This document shows positions 54,426 to 63,149 of a stretch of 64,000 bases of DNA, one piece after another (the stretch's first letter is position 1; each line of letters starts with the position of its first letter). Below the pieces are notes generated by a model, which made no database searches, was not told where the DNA came from, and was given only the letters and a program-made list of their open reading frames with translations. The DNA is taken from assembly GCF_001455965.1 (NCBI RefSeq), contig NZ_LKKO01000069.1:62001-126000 (forward strand). Direction: 5' to 3'. The position numbers and the translations under genes are program-made. This DNA is from Methylobacterium sp. GXS13 (GTDB lineage: Bacteria; Pseudomonadota; Alphaproteobacteria; Rhizobiales; Beijerinckiaceae).

Positions 54426-54499
54426 TCGCCCCGCGCGGCGGGCTTCCCCTTGGCGCAGCGCTTGCTAGTCTCCCTGTGTTCGACACGGGGGATGATGCC

Positions 54500-54700
54500 A
54501 TGCCCGAGTTCGTCGCCAGCCTGCTCGCCGCAGCGGCCTTCTGCCTGACCCTGCTCGCGCTGAATGCGCTGACGCGCCTGCTGATCCAGGCACATGGGGC
54601 GCCGCCGGATCTGGGTGAATCCGGCTTCCTGCAGATCGGCGGCGCCCTGGTGGCCGCCCGGGTGGCCTACCGCCGGGCGCCGCATCGGCAGATGGACTGA
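54500..54700 (+). CDS. Small membrane-associated protein, 66 residues
   Basis: One hydrophobic helix (FVASLLAAAAFCLTLLALNAL) and a short amphipathic tail. ATG at 54500 follows a GGGGGA site; GTG at 54476 is an alternative. No family recognised. Stops 4 bases from the end of the convergent YVTN gene. Confidence 0.55.
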   Translation: MPEFVASLLAAAAFCLTLLALNALTRLLIQAHGAPPDLGESGFLQIGGALVAARVAYRRAPHRQMD

Positions 54701-54703
54701 GCG

Positions 54704-55717
54704 TCAGCGCAGAAAATCCCCAAAGGCCCGCGGGCCGTTGCCGGTGGGGATGGTCTTCAGCACCGTGAGCGAGCGTGCGTCGAGGACGCTGAGCGTGTTG
54801 TCGCCCCAGTTGGCGACGTAGAGCTGGCCGTCCGCATCGGCCGCGATCCCCTCCGGATGGTCGCCGACATCGATATCGGCGATCGGCTTGAGGGTCGCGA
54901 GGTCGAAGGCCGTGACGCTCCCGGCATATTGGTCGGTGACGAAGCCGCGTCCCGCCGACAGAGCGATCACGTAGGGCCGCCGTCCAGTGGGGATCCGGCT
55001 GATCTCGCGGCCTGCGGCGAGGTCGATCACCGAGACATCGTCGCTCGTGACGTTCGCCGTGTAGGCGCGCCCGGCGGCGGCGTCGAGGGTGATGCCGAAC
55101 GGGTGCTGGCCGACCGGGATTGTCTTCGTTTCCGTGCGGGCCTTGGCATCGACCACAGAGACCGTGTCAGCCTCCCGGTTGGCGACGTAGAGGGTCGCCC
55201 CGTCGGGGGAGACGGCGATGCCGGAGGGCGAGGCGCCGACTGCGATCTCGCCGTCGGGAACCAGCGTGCCATCGCGCTCGGTCAGCACGAACAGCCGGTG
55301 GCCGTACCAATCCGCCACGTAGACCGTGCCACCCTTGGGATCGGCAGCGACGCCGAGCGGTCCGCCCGGCAGTGGTACCTCCGCCACGACACGCCCGGCA
55401 TCGAGGTCGAGTACGGCCAGGCCGTGCCCCTCGGGCCGCGTGACGTAGGCCCGCTTGCGGTCCGGCGACAGGGCGATGCCGGCCGGCGCGCCGTCCACCG
55501 GGATGCTGCGCAGAACCTTGCCGGCGGCGAGATCGACCACCTCGACCACGCCGCCGAGCTGGGCCGTCACGATCGCTTCCCGCGCCGGTTCGGCGCGGGC
55601 GAGCGTGGCGGCGAGGACGAGGCCGGCGGCGAGTGCCGTCCGACCTCTGCCCACGTGAAGACGCAGGTTTGTGCCGCAGAACCGCGGGGCCATGCGGCGC
55701 AACCTGCGCGGGCTCAC
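54704..55717 (-). CDS. YVTN beta-propeller protein, PQQ-catabolism-associated type
   Basis: 337 residues. Signal peptide (TALAAGLVLAATLARA), then six to seven repeats of the form GxxPxGIAVSPDGxxLYVAN, giving a beta-propeller. Such proteins are found beside PQQ-dependent dehydrogenase systems. The start is GTG at 55717, which overlaps the upstream stop as GTGA; ATG at 55693 is an alternative. Last gene of the minus-strand C1-cofactor operon. Ligand unknown. Confidence 0.85.
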   Translation of the reverse strand: MSPRRLRRMAPRFCGTNLRLHVGRGRTALAAGLVLAATLARAEPAREAIVTAQLGGVVEVVDLAAGKVLRSIPVDGAPAGIALSPDRKRAYVTRPEGHGLAVLDLDAGRVVAEVPLPGGPLGVAADPKGGTVYVADWYGHRLFVLTERDGTLVPDGEIAVGASPSGIAVSPDGATLYVANREADTVSVVDAKARTETKTIPVGQHPFGITLDAAAGRAYTANVTSDDVSVIDLAAGREISRIPTGRRPYVIALSAGRGFVTDQYAGSVTAFDLATLKPIADIDVGDHPEGIAADADGQLYVANWGDNTLSVLDARSLTVLKTIPTGNGPRAFGDFLR

Positions 55718-56247
55718 GAGCCCTTCTCGACCTTGGCCTTCAGGTTGGCGAGGCTCGCCTTGATCCAGTCGCCGACGCCCTTCTCGGAGGCTTCGTCGTT
55801 CAGCTCGGGCGGCGGATCGTTGTTCATGTAGCCGCGGTAGAACGCCGCCTTCCATTCGACCTTGGACTTGGCATCGCCCGCCGGCTCGACCGTGATCGAA
55901 GCGGAATAGTCGTTGGCCGGCAGGTCCTTCACGTCGACCTTGTCGATATAGTAGGAGAACAGCTTCTCGTCCGGCTTGAATTTGTTGCTGGTCTCCTGGA
56001 TCTGATCGCCGTTCTTGAGCGTCAGGGTCCGCTTGAACTTGTTCGGGACGTCGCCGGTCACCTCGGTCTTGGTGACGTTCTGGATCCAGTCGGCATTCTT
56101 CACATCGCCGATGACGGCCCAGACCTTATCGGCCGGCGCGTTGATCTCGATCGACTCGGAAATCTTGCGCCGGGTCGGGCCGTGGGCCTGCGCGGTCGCC
56201 GCCACCAGGGCAGCCGTGGCCGCCAGGGCCAGGGTTATTTTCTTCAT
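55714..56247 (-). CDS. Exported SRPBCC-fold protein, MxaD-like
   Basis: 177 residues. Signal peptide (KKITLALAATAALVAATAQA), then HGPTRRKISESIEINAPADKVWAVIGDVKNADW, a START/Bet v1-like fold. It resembles MxaD, the periplasmic protein that helps methanol dehydrogenase work with its cytochrome. The ATG at 56247 has a GGAGGAGCAGG leader. Its stop overlaps the next GTG. It links the cofactor operon to periplasmic methanol oxidation (inference). Confidence 0.85.
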   Translation of the reverse strand: MKKITLALAATAALVAATAQAHGPTRRKISESIEINAPADKVWAVIGDVKNADWIQNVTKTEVTGDVPNKFKRTLTLKNGDQIQETSNKFKPDEKLFSYYIDKVDVKDLPANDYSASITVEPAGDAKSKVEWKAAFYRGYMNNDPPPELNDEASEKGVGDWIKASLANLKAKVEKGS

Positions 56248-56363
56248 CGTGTCCTGCTCCTCCCGCCTCCAGGGCGCATTCCGGTGATGGGGATACCGGT
56301 TCCGCGCCGCAGAGCGTGTCACAAGTAAGTGTCAGATCCGCATCCGACGGAACGGATACGGAT

Positions 56364-56954
56364 CTAGCGGTCGTCCCGATCGAGGATGCGCGCCTCGGGG
56401 CCGAGGGCCGCCGCGACCTTGTCCTCGATCCAGCCCCAGGCTTCGCGCTCGCGCGGGCCCGCGGTCTTGGCGATGGCGATGGCGAGGTAGGCCATCTCCG
56501 TCAACACCTTGTCCGGCTCAAGCATGTGGAGCCGGGTCGAAAGGATCGCCGCCTCCAGCACCGCGGCCTGGGCGCGATTGTAGCCGATGAACGGCGCGTG
56601 GGCGGCGGAATGGACCATGCGGCCGCGGAAGCGCGGCCTCGTCTCGTGATCGTCCACGGACGCGACCTCGAACTCCGCGTGGCCGAAACTGTCGGCGAGC
56701 CGCCGGCCGGGAATGGCCGCGCACGCCACGGTCGGCCATTCGCGCCGCCCCGTCACTGCGCCGGCGATCACCCGGATGTCCCGCGGGCTCGACGCCGCGA
56801 AGCACGGGTTGGCCTCGAGATTGGCGATGGTCGGCGAGGGCCGGAACGGCGCCAGCACGTAGCCGTCCGCCTCGCCGATCAGCCCGAAGGGGACGAGGTG
56901 CAGCTCGCCGGACGGCGCGAGCGTGGTGACGATCGTCTCAAGGATCAGCGGCAT
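56364..56954 (-). CDS. DUF447-family protein of the H4MPT/methylofuran cluster
   Basis: 196 residues starting MPLILETIVTTLAPSGELHLVPFGLI, with NLEANPCFAASSPRDIRVIAGAVTGRREWP. This matches DUF447, a flavin-reductase-like split-barrel family found with methanopterin genes in methanogens and methylotrophs. Function unknown; a cofactor-building step is inferred from context. It begins 3 bases after the DHPS-related stop. Confidence 0.82.
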   Translation of the reverse strand: MPLILETIVTTLAPSGELHLVPFGLIGEADGYVLAPFRPSPTIANLEANPCFAASSPRDIRVIAGAVTGRREWPTVACAAIPGRRLADSFGHAEFEVASVDDHETRPRFRGRMVHSAAHAPFIGYNRAQAAVLEAAILSTRLHMLEPDKVLTEMAYLAIAIAKTAGPREREAWGWIEDKVAAALGPEARILDRDDR

Positions 56955-56957
56955 GGC

Positions 56958-58517
56958 TCAGGCCCTGTCCACCGGCACGAGCCGGCCGCAGACCAGCTTG
57001 GTCGCTGGCTGAGCGGGCTCGGGCATAACGTCGACCCGCGCCTCGGAATCCGAAATCGTCTCGGGCGCGTCGGCATCCGCCTCGGGCTTCACCAGCCGGG
57101 CGTCGCGGGTGCCGGGCGGCGGCGCATCGGGGCCGGAATGGCGGGTGTGCCCGGCCTTCTTGAAGGCCGTGGAATCCTCGACCTCGGCGTCGGCCGCGCA
57201 GCCCCAGTCGAGGGGCTCGTCCTGGACATAGCGCTTGCCGAGCCGCCAGGCGGTCTCGGCCTTGGCGAGCTCGGCCCCGAGATAGAAGGCGTGGGCGCCG
57301 TCGCTCGCCACGTCGAGATCGGGGAAGAAGGCCATCGCGTCGGTGCCGACCCTGTGGACGTCGCGGTTGTAGACATGGATCCCGTCCTCGGCGACGGCGA
57401 TCCGGTAATTCGGGTCGCGGACCTCGGCGGCGGCCTGGGCGACTTCCGCGGCGGTCTGCACGAACGGGCGCTTGTCGTGAAGGGCGAGCAGCGCCCGGCC
57501 GTAACCCTTGGGCAGAGCGGAATCGGCCTTCGCCGCGTACATTACCCGCCGGGCGGCGTCGTGCTCCTCGACGGTGCGGCGCGTGTGGTTGGAGACCTGG
57601 ACGATCAGCACATTGCCGATCGACAATTCCGAGCACATCCCGACCAGAAGGGCGGTGACGCCCAGCGAATCCGCCTCGGTCAGCTCCGTCAGGTTGCCGG
57701 TGCCCATCATCATCTGGATGTCGGGCCAGCGGGCGCGGGTGTCGCGGTAGCGGCTGATCGAATCGACGAAGCCGTGGTGGATCGGCTCCAGGATCGGATC
57801 CGCCAGGAACGGACGCCCGGCCTTCAGCATCCGCTCGATCGCCCGGTCGAGGGAGGGCAGGTCGTCCGGGCGCAGGGGCACCAGGATCGGTACGGCATCG
57901 GTCTCGAAGGCCAGATCCAGCGTGTCGACGTTCAGGCTGAGCAGGTAGTCGGCCCCGGCGCGGGCGCCCCGGGCCAGCTCGTCCTGGGAGAAGGAATCGA
58001 CGCTGACCTTCAGGCCGGCGCCCTTCAGGGCCACCACCGACTCTTCCAGGTGCGGGAAGGTCGTGTCCGGCAGGCCGCCGAGATCGATCACGTCGGCGCC
58101 GCGGCGGGCGAGGTCGAGGCCCTTGGCCAGGATCTCGTCGGGGGTCATCTTCGAGGCGTCGACGATCTCGGAGAAGATCCGCAGGTCGTGCTTCGACAGA
58201 TCGACCTTGCGGCCGGCAAGCCCCAGCCAGGCCGGCAGGTCGACCACCTCGTCGGGCCCACGCTCCACCGGCAGGTGGAAATGCTCGGCCAGGCGTCCGG
58301 TATCGGCCCGGCAGCGGCCGGGCAGGACGATCCGGGTCGCGCCCGCGGGCATCTCGACCCGGCGGCGGATGATCTCCTCGGTCATCAGCGCGGCGACCTT
58401 CACGCCGGCATCCGCGATGCTCCAGTGGATCGTCGCCGGCAGGCCGGCCGCGACCTTTTCGAGCCGCGCCCGGGCGAGGCGGCCGGTGACGAAGACGATG
58501 TGCTCGGGGGCGCTCAC
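56958..58517 (-). CDS. Dihydropteroate-synthase-related protein (DUF6513 family)
   Basis: 519 residues. The N-terminal ~140 residues form a family-specific domain (FVTGRLARARLEKVAAGLP). The central TIM barrel resembles dihydropteroate synthase (GADVIDLGGLPDT; LKVSVDSFSQDELARGARAG). A C-terminal extension (about 370-519) has a conserved HVYNRDVH and a tail rich in Asp/Glu/Pro. The TIM barrel suggests joining a pterin to an aryl-amine unit in H4MPT-type synthesis. GTG start at 58517 overlaps the kinase stop (GTGA). Open frame extends upstream. Confidence 0.82.
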   Translation of the reverse strand: MSAPEHIVFVTGRLARARLEKVAAGLPATIHWSIADAGVKVAALMTEEIIRRRVEMPAGATRIVLPGRCRADTGRLAEHFHLPVERGPDEVVDLPAWLGLAGRKVDLSKHDLRIFSEIVDASKMTPDEILAKGLDLARRGADVIDLGGLPDTTFPHLEESVVALKGAGLKVSVDSFSQDELARGARAGADYLLSLNVDTLDLAFETDAVPILVPLRPDDLPSLDRAIERMLKAGRPFLADPILEPIHHGFVDSISRYRDTRARWPDIQMMMGTGNLTELTEADSLGVTALLVGMCSELSIGNVLIVQVSNHTRRTVEEHDAARRVMYAAKADSALPKGYGRALLALHDKRPFVQTAAEVAQAAAEVRDPNYRIAVAEDGIHVYNRDVHRVGTDAMAFFPDLDVASDGAHAFYLGAELAKAETAWRLGKRYVQDEPLDWGCAADAEVEDSTAFKKAGHTRHSGPDAPPPGTRDARLVKPEADADAPETISDSEARVDVMPEPAQPATKLVCGRLVPVDRA

Positions 58518-59086
58518 GCCGCCACCCGCTGCTGCTGCAGCGTGACGCGGCGGGTCGGCCCCCAGATCGCGATCGGGCCGCCGTAGCGTTGCGCGAAGGT
58601 TGGGAAGGCCGCATCCACCAGCTCGCGCCGGGCCAGGGCGTCGGGGGTTTCTTCCGATGCGGCGTCGGCCGACTTCACCAGCACGCAGCGGCGGGCGCGC
58701 AGGCGCGCGGCGAGCCAGAGCGCCAGGCTGTCGGAGGTGACGTCCCAGCTTTCGGGAATCTCGGGCTGGCCGGCGCGAAGACTCGCCGGGTCCCAGACGC
58801 TGGCCGTGGCCGTATCGGCCCAAGGCTCGACGCTGCGGACGAGCCGTGGCTCCAAGTCGCAAAAAAATGCGGCCATGCGGCCCATGGCGTCGAGGGCGCG
58901 GCGGTGGGCCTCCGCATCGTCGAAGCCGTCGCGGATCTGGGCGGCACGCACGGCTTCCGCGAAGGCGCCGCCGCCCGGCACGACGATGCAGCGCCCGTGG
59001 ACACCCTGCGCCACCTCGGCGAGCAGGGCGCGCAGCCGTGCCCGGTCGGATTCCAGGCTGCCACCGATCTTGAGGATCGTCGTCAC
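58514..59086 (-). CDS. Amino-acid-kinase-fold protein, probably MfnE-type phosphofuran kinase
   Basis: 190 residues. The amino acid kinase fold is visible: TTILKIGGSL (phosphate-binding), VVPGGGAFAEAV and SDSLALWLAARL. In methanogens MfnE, of this fold, phosphorylates aminomethylfuran phosphate for methanofuran. MfnB is encoded next upstream. GTG start at 59086 overlaps the mfnB stop as GTGA. The MfnE assignment is inferred from fold and neighbours. Confidence 0.8.
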   Translation of the reverse strand: MTTILKIGGSLESDRARLRALLAEVAQGVHGRCIVVPGGGAFAEAVRAAQIRDGFDDAEAHRRALDAMGRMAAFFCDLEPRLVRSVEPWADTATASVWDPASLRAGQPEIPESWDVTSDSLALWLAARLRARRCVLVKSADAASEETPDALARRELVDAAFPTFAQRYGGPIAIWGPTRRVTLQQQRVAA

Positions 59087-59808
59087 GCGGCATCCCGATG
59101 GTGAGGCCGCAAGGCGCGCACGGCTTCGGCGACCCGCAGGGGATCGATGCCGTTGCGCCGGTCGAAATCGCGGCACAGGCCGCCGCGGAAGCCGAAATAG
59201 TCCGGGCGATGGGGGCTCAACACCGGGATATCGGTGATCCGGAGCGAGCCGGCGAGCCCGCACATGAGCCCGTGGGTCCGGCACGCGGCCGTGAAGGCAG
59301 CCAGCGTATCCGGCTCGGCGAGATCGGTCAGCCGGGCGCCGGTCTTGCCGGCGGTGTCGATCATCACCCCCGCGAAACCCGCCCGCGCCAAAGCCGGGAC
59401 CAGATCGGCCGCCGGTCCGTCCTCGGCGAACAGGACGGCGATCAAGCGGCCGGGGGCCGCCGCAACGAGGGAGGCAAGCGCGGCCGGATCGCGCCGCTGG
59501 CGGAGATCGAGCCCGGTCTTCACCCAGTCGATCCCGGTCGCCACCATCGCGGTGACGGATTCGGGCGTCGGGTCGGCCACCGCGCTCGTCACCGCGGCGC
59601 CCGCGACCCGCGCGACGATCGCCGCCACCAGCTGGGCTTCGAGGGCACCGAGCGCGCCGCGCTCCGGATCCTTGGCGTCGATCAGGTCGGCCCCGGCGAG
59701 CTGGGCGGCCTCGGCCTCGGCCGGATCGCGGACGCTGACGAGGAGGCGGGGCAGGGGGCCGGGCGGAACAGGGAACGCGGACACGGATCTCTCGAAGATG
59801 TGCGGCAC
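59083..59808 (-). CDS. mfnB: (5-formylfuran-3-yl)methyl phosphate synthase
   Basis: 241 residues, TIM-barrel. It condenses two glyceraldehyde-3-phosphates to the furan of methano-/methylofuran. The Schiff-base lysines are visible: Lys46 in LIDAKDPERGALG and Lys155 in IDTAGKTG. ATG at 59808. Part of the minus-strand operon starting with the DUF2380-like gene 4 bases upstream. Confidence 0.92.
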   Translation of the reverse strand: MPHIFERSVSAFPVPPGPLPRLLVSVRDPAEAEAAQLAGADLIDAKDPERGALGALEAQLVAAIVARVAGAAVTSAVADPTPESVTAMVATGIDWVKTGLDLRQRRDPAALASLVAAAPGRLIAVLFAEDGPAADLVPALARAGFAGVMIDTAGKTGARLTDLAEPDTLAAFTAACRTHGLMCGLAGSLRITDIPVLSPHRPDYFGFRGGLCRDFDRRNGIDPLRVAEAVRALRPHHRDAA

Positions 59809-59812
59809 GCAA

Positions 59813-60319
59813 TCACGACTTGCCGGGCAGCGGCTCGGCGAGCAGGCGGTTCTTCACGACCCAGCGCATGGCATGCGCCCAGGTGTCGTCGGTATCGGCC
59901 CGGATCGTCACCTGGCCGCCGCGCACCATCTTGCCGGTCTCGGCCTCGGCGATGGTGACGTTCAGGTTGAAGATCTGGCCGGATCCCTTCTCCACATAGC
60001 CGGTCACGACGAGATCCGCACCCAGGCTCTTGCCGATGTCGGCCGCGCAGCCGTTGCACTTGTACAGCGGCCCTTCCTTGGCGACCACGTCGGCCTTCGG
60101 GGCGGTGTCGACGATCTCCAGCCCGGCCTGATTGTGCAGGGCGTTGCGCAATTCGTCGGTCACCAGCGCGAGCTTCTTCGTGTCCAGCGGCCGGACCCGG
60201 GTGCCGTAGGTGGCGCCTGGGTCGAACAGCTCGACGGGGAAGACAGCCGCCTTCTCGGCGGCCATGGCCGGGCCGGCGAGGAGACAGGCGGTCACCGCGC
60301 AGGTGAACAGGTGGCGCAT
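59813..60319 (-). CDS. Exported DUF2380/DUF3280-like protein
   Basis: 168 residues. Signal peptide (HLFTCAVTACLLAGPAMA), then VFPVELFDPGATYGTRVRPLDTKKL and a CNGCAADIGKSLGADLVVTGYVEKGS region with a CxxC. Proteins of this type precede PQQ-dehydrogenase accessory genes in methylotrophs. Probably the first gene of the operon; divergent from the binding protein at 60504. Function unknown. Confidence 0.8.
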   Translation of the reverse strand: MRHLFTCAVTACLLAGPAMAAEKAAVFPVELFDPGATYGTRVRPLDTKKLALVTDELRNALHNQAGLEIVDTAPKADVVAKEGPLYKCNGCAADIGKSLGADLVVTGYVEKGSGQIFNLNVTIAEAETGKMVRGGQVTIRADTDDTWAHAMRWVVKNRLLAEPLPGKS

Positions 60320-60503
60320 CCTCGGGGCTCCCGCACGATGGTTGATGCCGTCTCGACCGGCACATTCGATCCTCTATAGCTCGGGCGAGGGGACAAATTG
60401 GCAATGTACATCGCCGCGCCGTTGGCTCACGACGCGAACGTGAACGCCCGACGGAGAAGCCGCGGTTGAGCGGCCGGATCGGAAGCTGCTAGAGGCCGCG
60501 CCT

Positions 60504-61751
60504 ATGCACGATCCTGCACATGCCCCGGCCCAGCGCCCCCCCAAGCCTGCGCGATATCGGACCGGACTTCGTGTGGCCCTTGCGGCCGGCGCGCTGCTCG
60601 CGCCCATCGCCGCATCCGCGCAGCAACCTGCGCCGCAGCCGATCGACACCCATATCGGGCTGATCTACCGCCCCCAGCCGGCGCCATCCTCCTACGATGC
60701 CGAGGCTGCTCCGGAGGACGAGGGTCTGGCCGGTGCCAAGATGGCCATCGCCGACAACAACACCACCGGCCGCTTCACCAAGCAGACCTTCGCCCTGGAC
60801 GCGGTCGCCCTCAGCGACGAGAAGCCCGACGCCGTGGCGGCCGCCAGGGAGCTGGTGGCCAAGGGCGTGAACTACCTTGTGCTCGCCCTGCCGGCCGACG
60901 CGGTGCTGGCGGTGGCCGATGCCGTGAAGGACAGCGGCGCGGTGGTGCTCAACGCCGGCGCCCCGGACGACCGCCTGCGCGGCGCCGATTGCCGGACCAA
61001 CGTGTTCCACATCCTGCCGTCCCGGGCGATGCTCACCGACGCCATCGCGCAGTATCTGACGGTGATGCGCTGGCGAAAGATCTTTCTGATCACGGGCCCG
61101 ACCGAGGCCGACAAGGCCTATGCCGAGGCGTTGCGCAACTCGGCCCGCAAGTTCGCCCTGAAGATCACCGCGGAAAAGCCCTGGACCTTCGGCCCTCTGG
61201 CCAAGGCGCGGGGCGATACCCCGACCCGGGCCGAGGCGATGGTCTTCACCCGGGGCCTCGACTACGACATGGCGATCGTGGCCGACGAGGAGGGCGACTG
61301 GGGCGATTACGTCTCCTACCGCACCGTCGATCCGCGGCCCGTGGGCGGCACCCAGGCGCTGACCTCGACCACGTGGTCGCCGGTGCTGGAGACCTGGGGC
61401 GCCGCGCAGGCGCAGAACCGCTTCCGGCGCCTCGCCTCCCGGTTGATGCGCCCGCTCGACTACCAGGCCTGGGCGGCGGTCCGGACGGTGGGCGAGGCCG
61501 TCACCGCCAAGAAGACGTCCGATCCCGCCGTGCTCGCCCCGTACCTGGTCGATCCGGCCTTCAGCCTGCCGGCCTACAAGGGCGTGTCCCTGAGCTTCCG
61601 CCCCTGGGATCACCAGCTGCGCCAGCCGGTGATCGTGGTGCAGCCCAAGGCCCTGGTCTCGGTGGCCCCCGAGCAGGGCTTCCTGCACCAGCGCACGCCC
61701 CTCGATACGCTGGGCGTCGACCTGCCGGAGACCACCTGCAAGTTCAAATGA
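60504..61751 (+). CDS. ABC-type substrate-binding protein, PQQ-dependent alcohol dehydrogenase system
   Basis: 415 residues. After a cytoplasmic-like N-terminus of about 20 residues comes a signal (RVALAAGALLAPIAASAQQ), then a type I periplasmic binding fold (HIGLIYRPQPAPSSYDAEAA; FHILPSRAMLTDAIAQYL; FLITGPTEADKAYAEAL). This matches the binding proteins associated with PQQ-dependent alcohol dehydrogenases. No permease or ATPase gene follows it here, so either it acts alone or its transporter is elsewhere. Confidence 0.83.
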   Translation: MHDPAHAPAQRPPKPARYRTGLRVALAAGALLAPIAASAQQPAPQPIDTHIGLIYRPQPAPSSYDAEAAPEDEGLAGAKMAIADNNTTGRFTKQTFALDAVALSDEKPDAVAAARELVAKGVNYLVLALPADAVLAVADAVKDSGAVVLNAGAPDDRLRGADCRTNVFHILPSRAMLTDAIAQYLTVMRWRKIFLITGPTEADKAYAEALRNSARKFALKITAEKPWTFGPLAKARGDTPTRAEAMVFTRGLDYDMAIVADEEGDWGDYVSYRTVDPRPVGGTQALTSTTWSPVLETWGAAQAQNRFRRLASRLMRPLDYQAWAAVRTVGEAVTAKKTSDPAVLAPYLVDPAFSLPAYKGVSLSFRPWDHQLRQPVIVVQPKALVSVAPEQGFLHQRTPLDTLGVDLPETTCKFK

Positions 61752-61851
61752 CCGGGTCTGCCTGGGCCCATCACGGCCGGCCCAGCTCCGCGGTGGACGT
61801 GCGCCGGGCGCTCGCTTGACGGTCGTCCGGCCCGGCGCGCGCCATGAACCG

Positions 61852-62913
61852 TCAGGCGACGTTGAGCCGTCGGCCGCGGTTCCAGGCCAGGAACGGCACT
61901 CCGGAGAGTAGCCCCGCCAGCGCCGCCCGCGATTGATGGCAGCCGTTGATCGAGACGCGCGGCAGGGCGTGCAGATGGCCGGCATGCTCCGCGAACAGAT
62001 GCCCGGGCCGGGTCGTGACGGCCGTGGCGAATCCGTGCTCCTGCGCCAGCGTGAATTCCCGGGGGCCGGCCGAGGTCGGGTCGCCGACCGGATAGGAGAA
62101 ATGGCGCACGGTGCCGCCGAGCTCGGCCTCGATGCGGGCGCGGCCCTCGGCGATCTCGCGCACGGCAATTGTCGCGTCGTGCTTGGCGAGCATCGGGTGG
62201 CTGACCGTGTGGGCGCCGATGGTCACCGCCGGATCCCGGGCCAGATTCCGCAGCTCGGTCCAGGACAGGCACAGCTCGGACGCGACGGAACCCGGCGCGA
62301 AGCCGGCCTGCCGGCACAGAGCGGCGATCCGGGCCAGCAGATCGGCCTCGGTGCGGCGGCGCAGGTCGCGATAGATGGCCTCGAAGGCCAAAGCCTTCTC
62401 CTGCGGGCTGCGGGTCGGCAGGTCGAGGCTGCCGGTGCCGATGGAAATCCGAACCCGGTCGAGTCGCGCGATCGCCCGTTCCAGCTCGATCCACCACAGG
62501 CGGCCGCCCTGATCGGCAAACCCGCTCGTGACGAACAGGGTCCAGGGGACGCCGTGGCGCTGCAGCACCGGGCGGGCATGCTCGACATTGTCGCGATAGC
62601 CGTCATCGAAGGTCAGGACCGCGAAAGGCGGCCCATAATCCGGCGCGGCAAGCCGCTCCGGCACGGCATCGAGCCCGATGATGTCGAAGCCGCGCGCGTC
62701 CAGCTCGCGCAGGGTCTGATCGAGGAAGTCCGGCGTGATGCTGAGCAGGCGGTTCGGCGCGAAGTCCGGCACGGGATCCGGGCTGACATGGTGGAAGGTC
62801 AGGATCACCCCGAGGCCGCGGGCGGCGGGCGCCAGCCAGCGATCGGCGCCGAGCGCCTGGATCGCGCGGAAGCCGGACGCGAACACCCGATGCTTGGCAC
62901 GCGAGGAGATCAT
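61852..62913 (-). CDS. Polysaccharide deacetylase family protein
   Basis: 353 residues with a NodB-type domain: VILTFHHVSPDPVP, FAVLTFDDGYRDNVEHA (metal-binding and base Asp residues), GAHTVSHPMLA (HxxxH metal ligands) and HFSYPVGDPTSAGP. It removes N-acetyl groups from cell-surface polysaccharide. ATG at 62913 is the first methionine in line with the family. Near a GNAT-type exopolysaccharide gene on the plus strand. Confidence 0.9.
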   Translation of the reverse strand: MISSRAKHRVFASGFRAIQALGADRWLAPAARGLGVILTFHHVSPDPVPDFAPNRLLSITPDFLDQTLRELDARGFDIIGLDAVPERLAAPDYGPPFAVLTFDDGYRDNVEHARPVLQRHGVPWTLFVTSGFADQGGRLWWIELERAIARLDRVRISIGTGSLDLPTRSPQEKALAFEAIYRDLRRRTEADLLARIAALCRQAGFAPGSVASELCLSWTELRNLARDPAVTIGAHTVSHPMLAKHDATIAVREIAEGRARIEAELGGTVRHFSYPVGDPTSAGPREFTLAQEHGFATAVTTRPGHLFAEHAGHLHALPRVSINGCHQSRAALAGLLSGVPFLAWNRGRRLNVA

Positions 62914-63149
62914 GGATCGAGCCTGATCGGGCCGCACGGCCCGGACAGACCAGCCATCACCCGCCGGAGTAAAGAAACCCGAAAGCCGAACGCCGACGGA
63001 AAACAGGCGGGAAGATTGTATTAGCCAAGGTCGCAATTGGCCGGGTCTTGCCCGCACGCCCGATCGCCGAAGTCACCGGCCATTCAGAGCGTGGCCCGCA
63101 AGGTCGGCCCTTGGCTTCGGGCGGCGCCCGGCGCAGCGGGAGACTTGGT

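Noticed and set aside
56316..58586. A 756-codon plus-strand frame opposite DUF447 and the DHPS-related gene
   Set aside because: It spans two well-identified genes on the other strand, has Gly/Val/Asp/Arg-biased composition and no domain.
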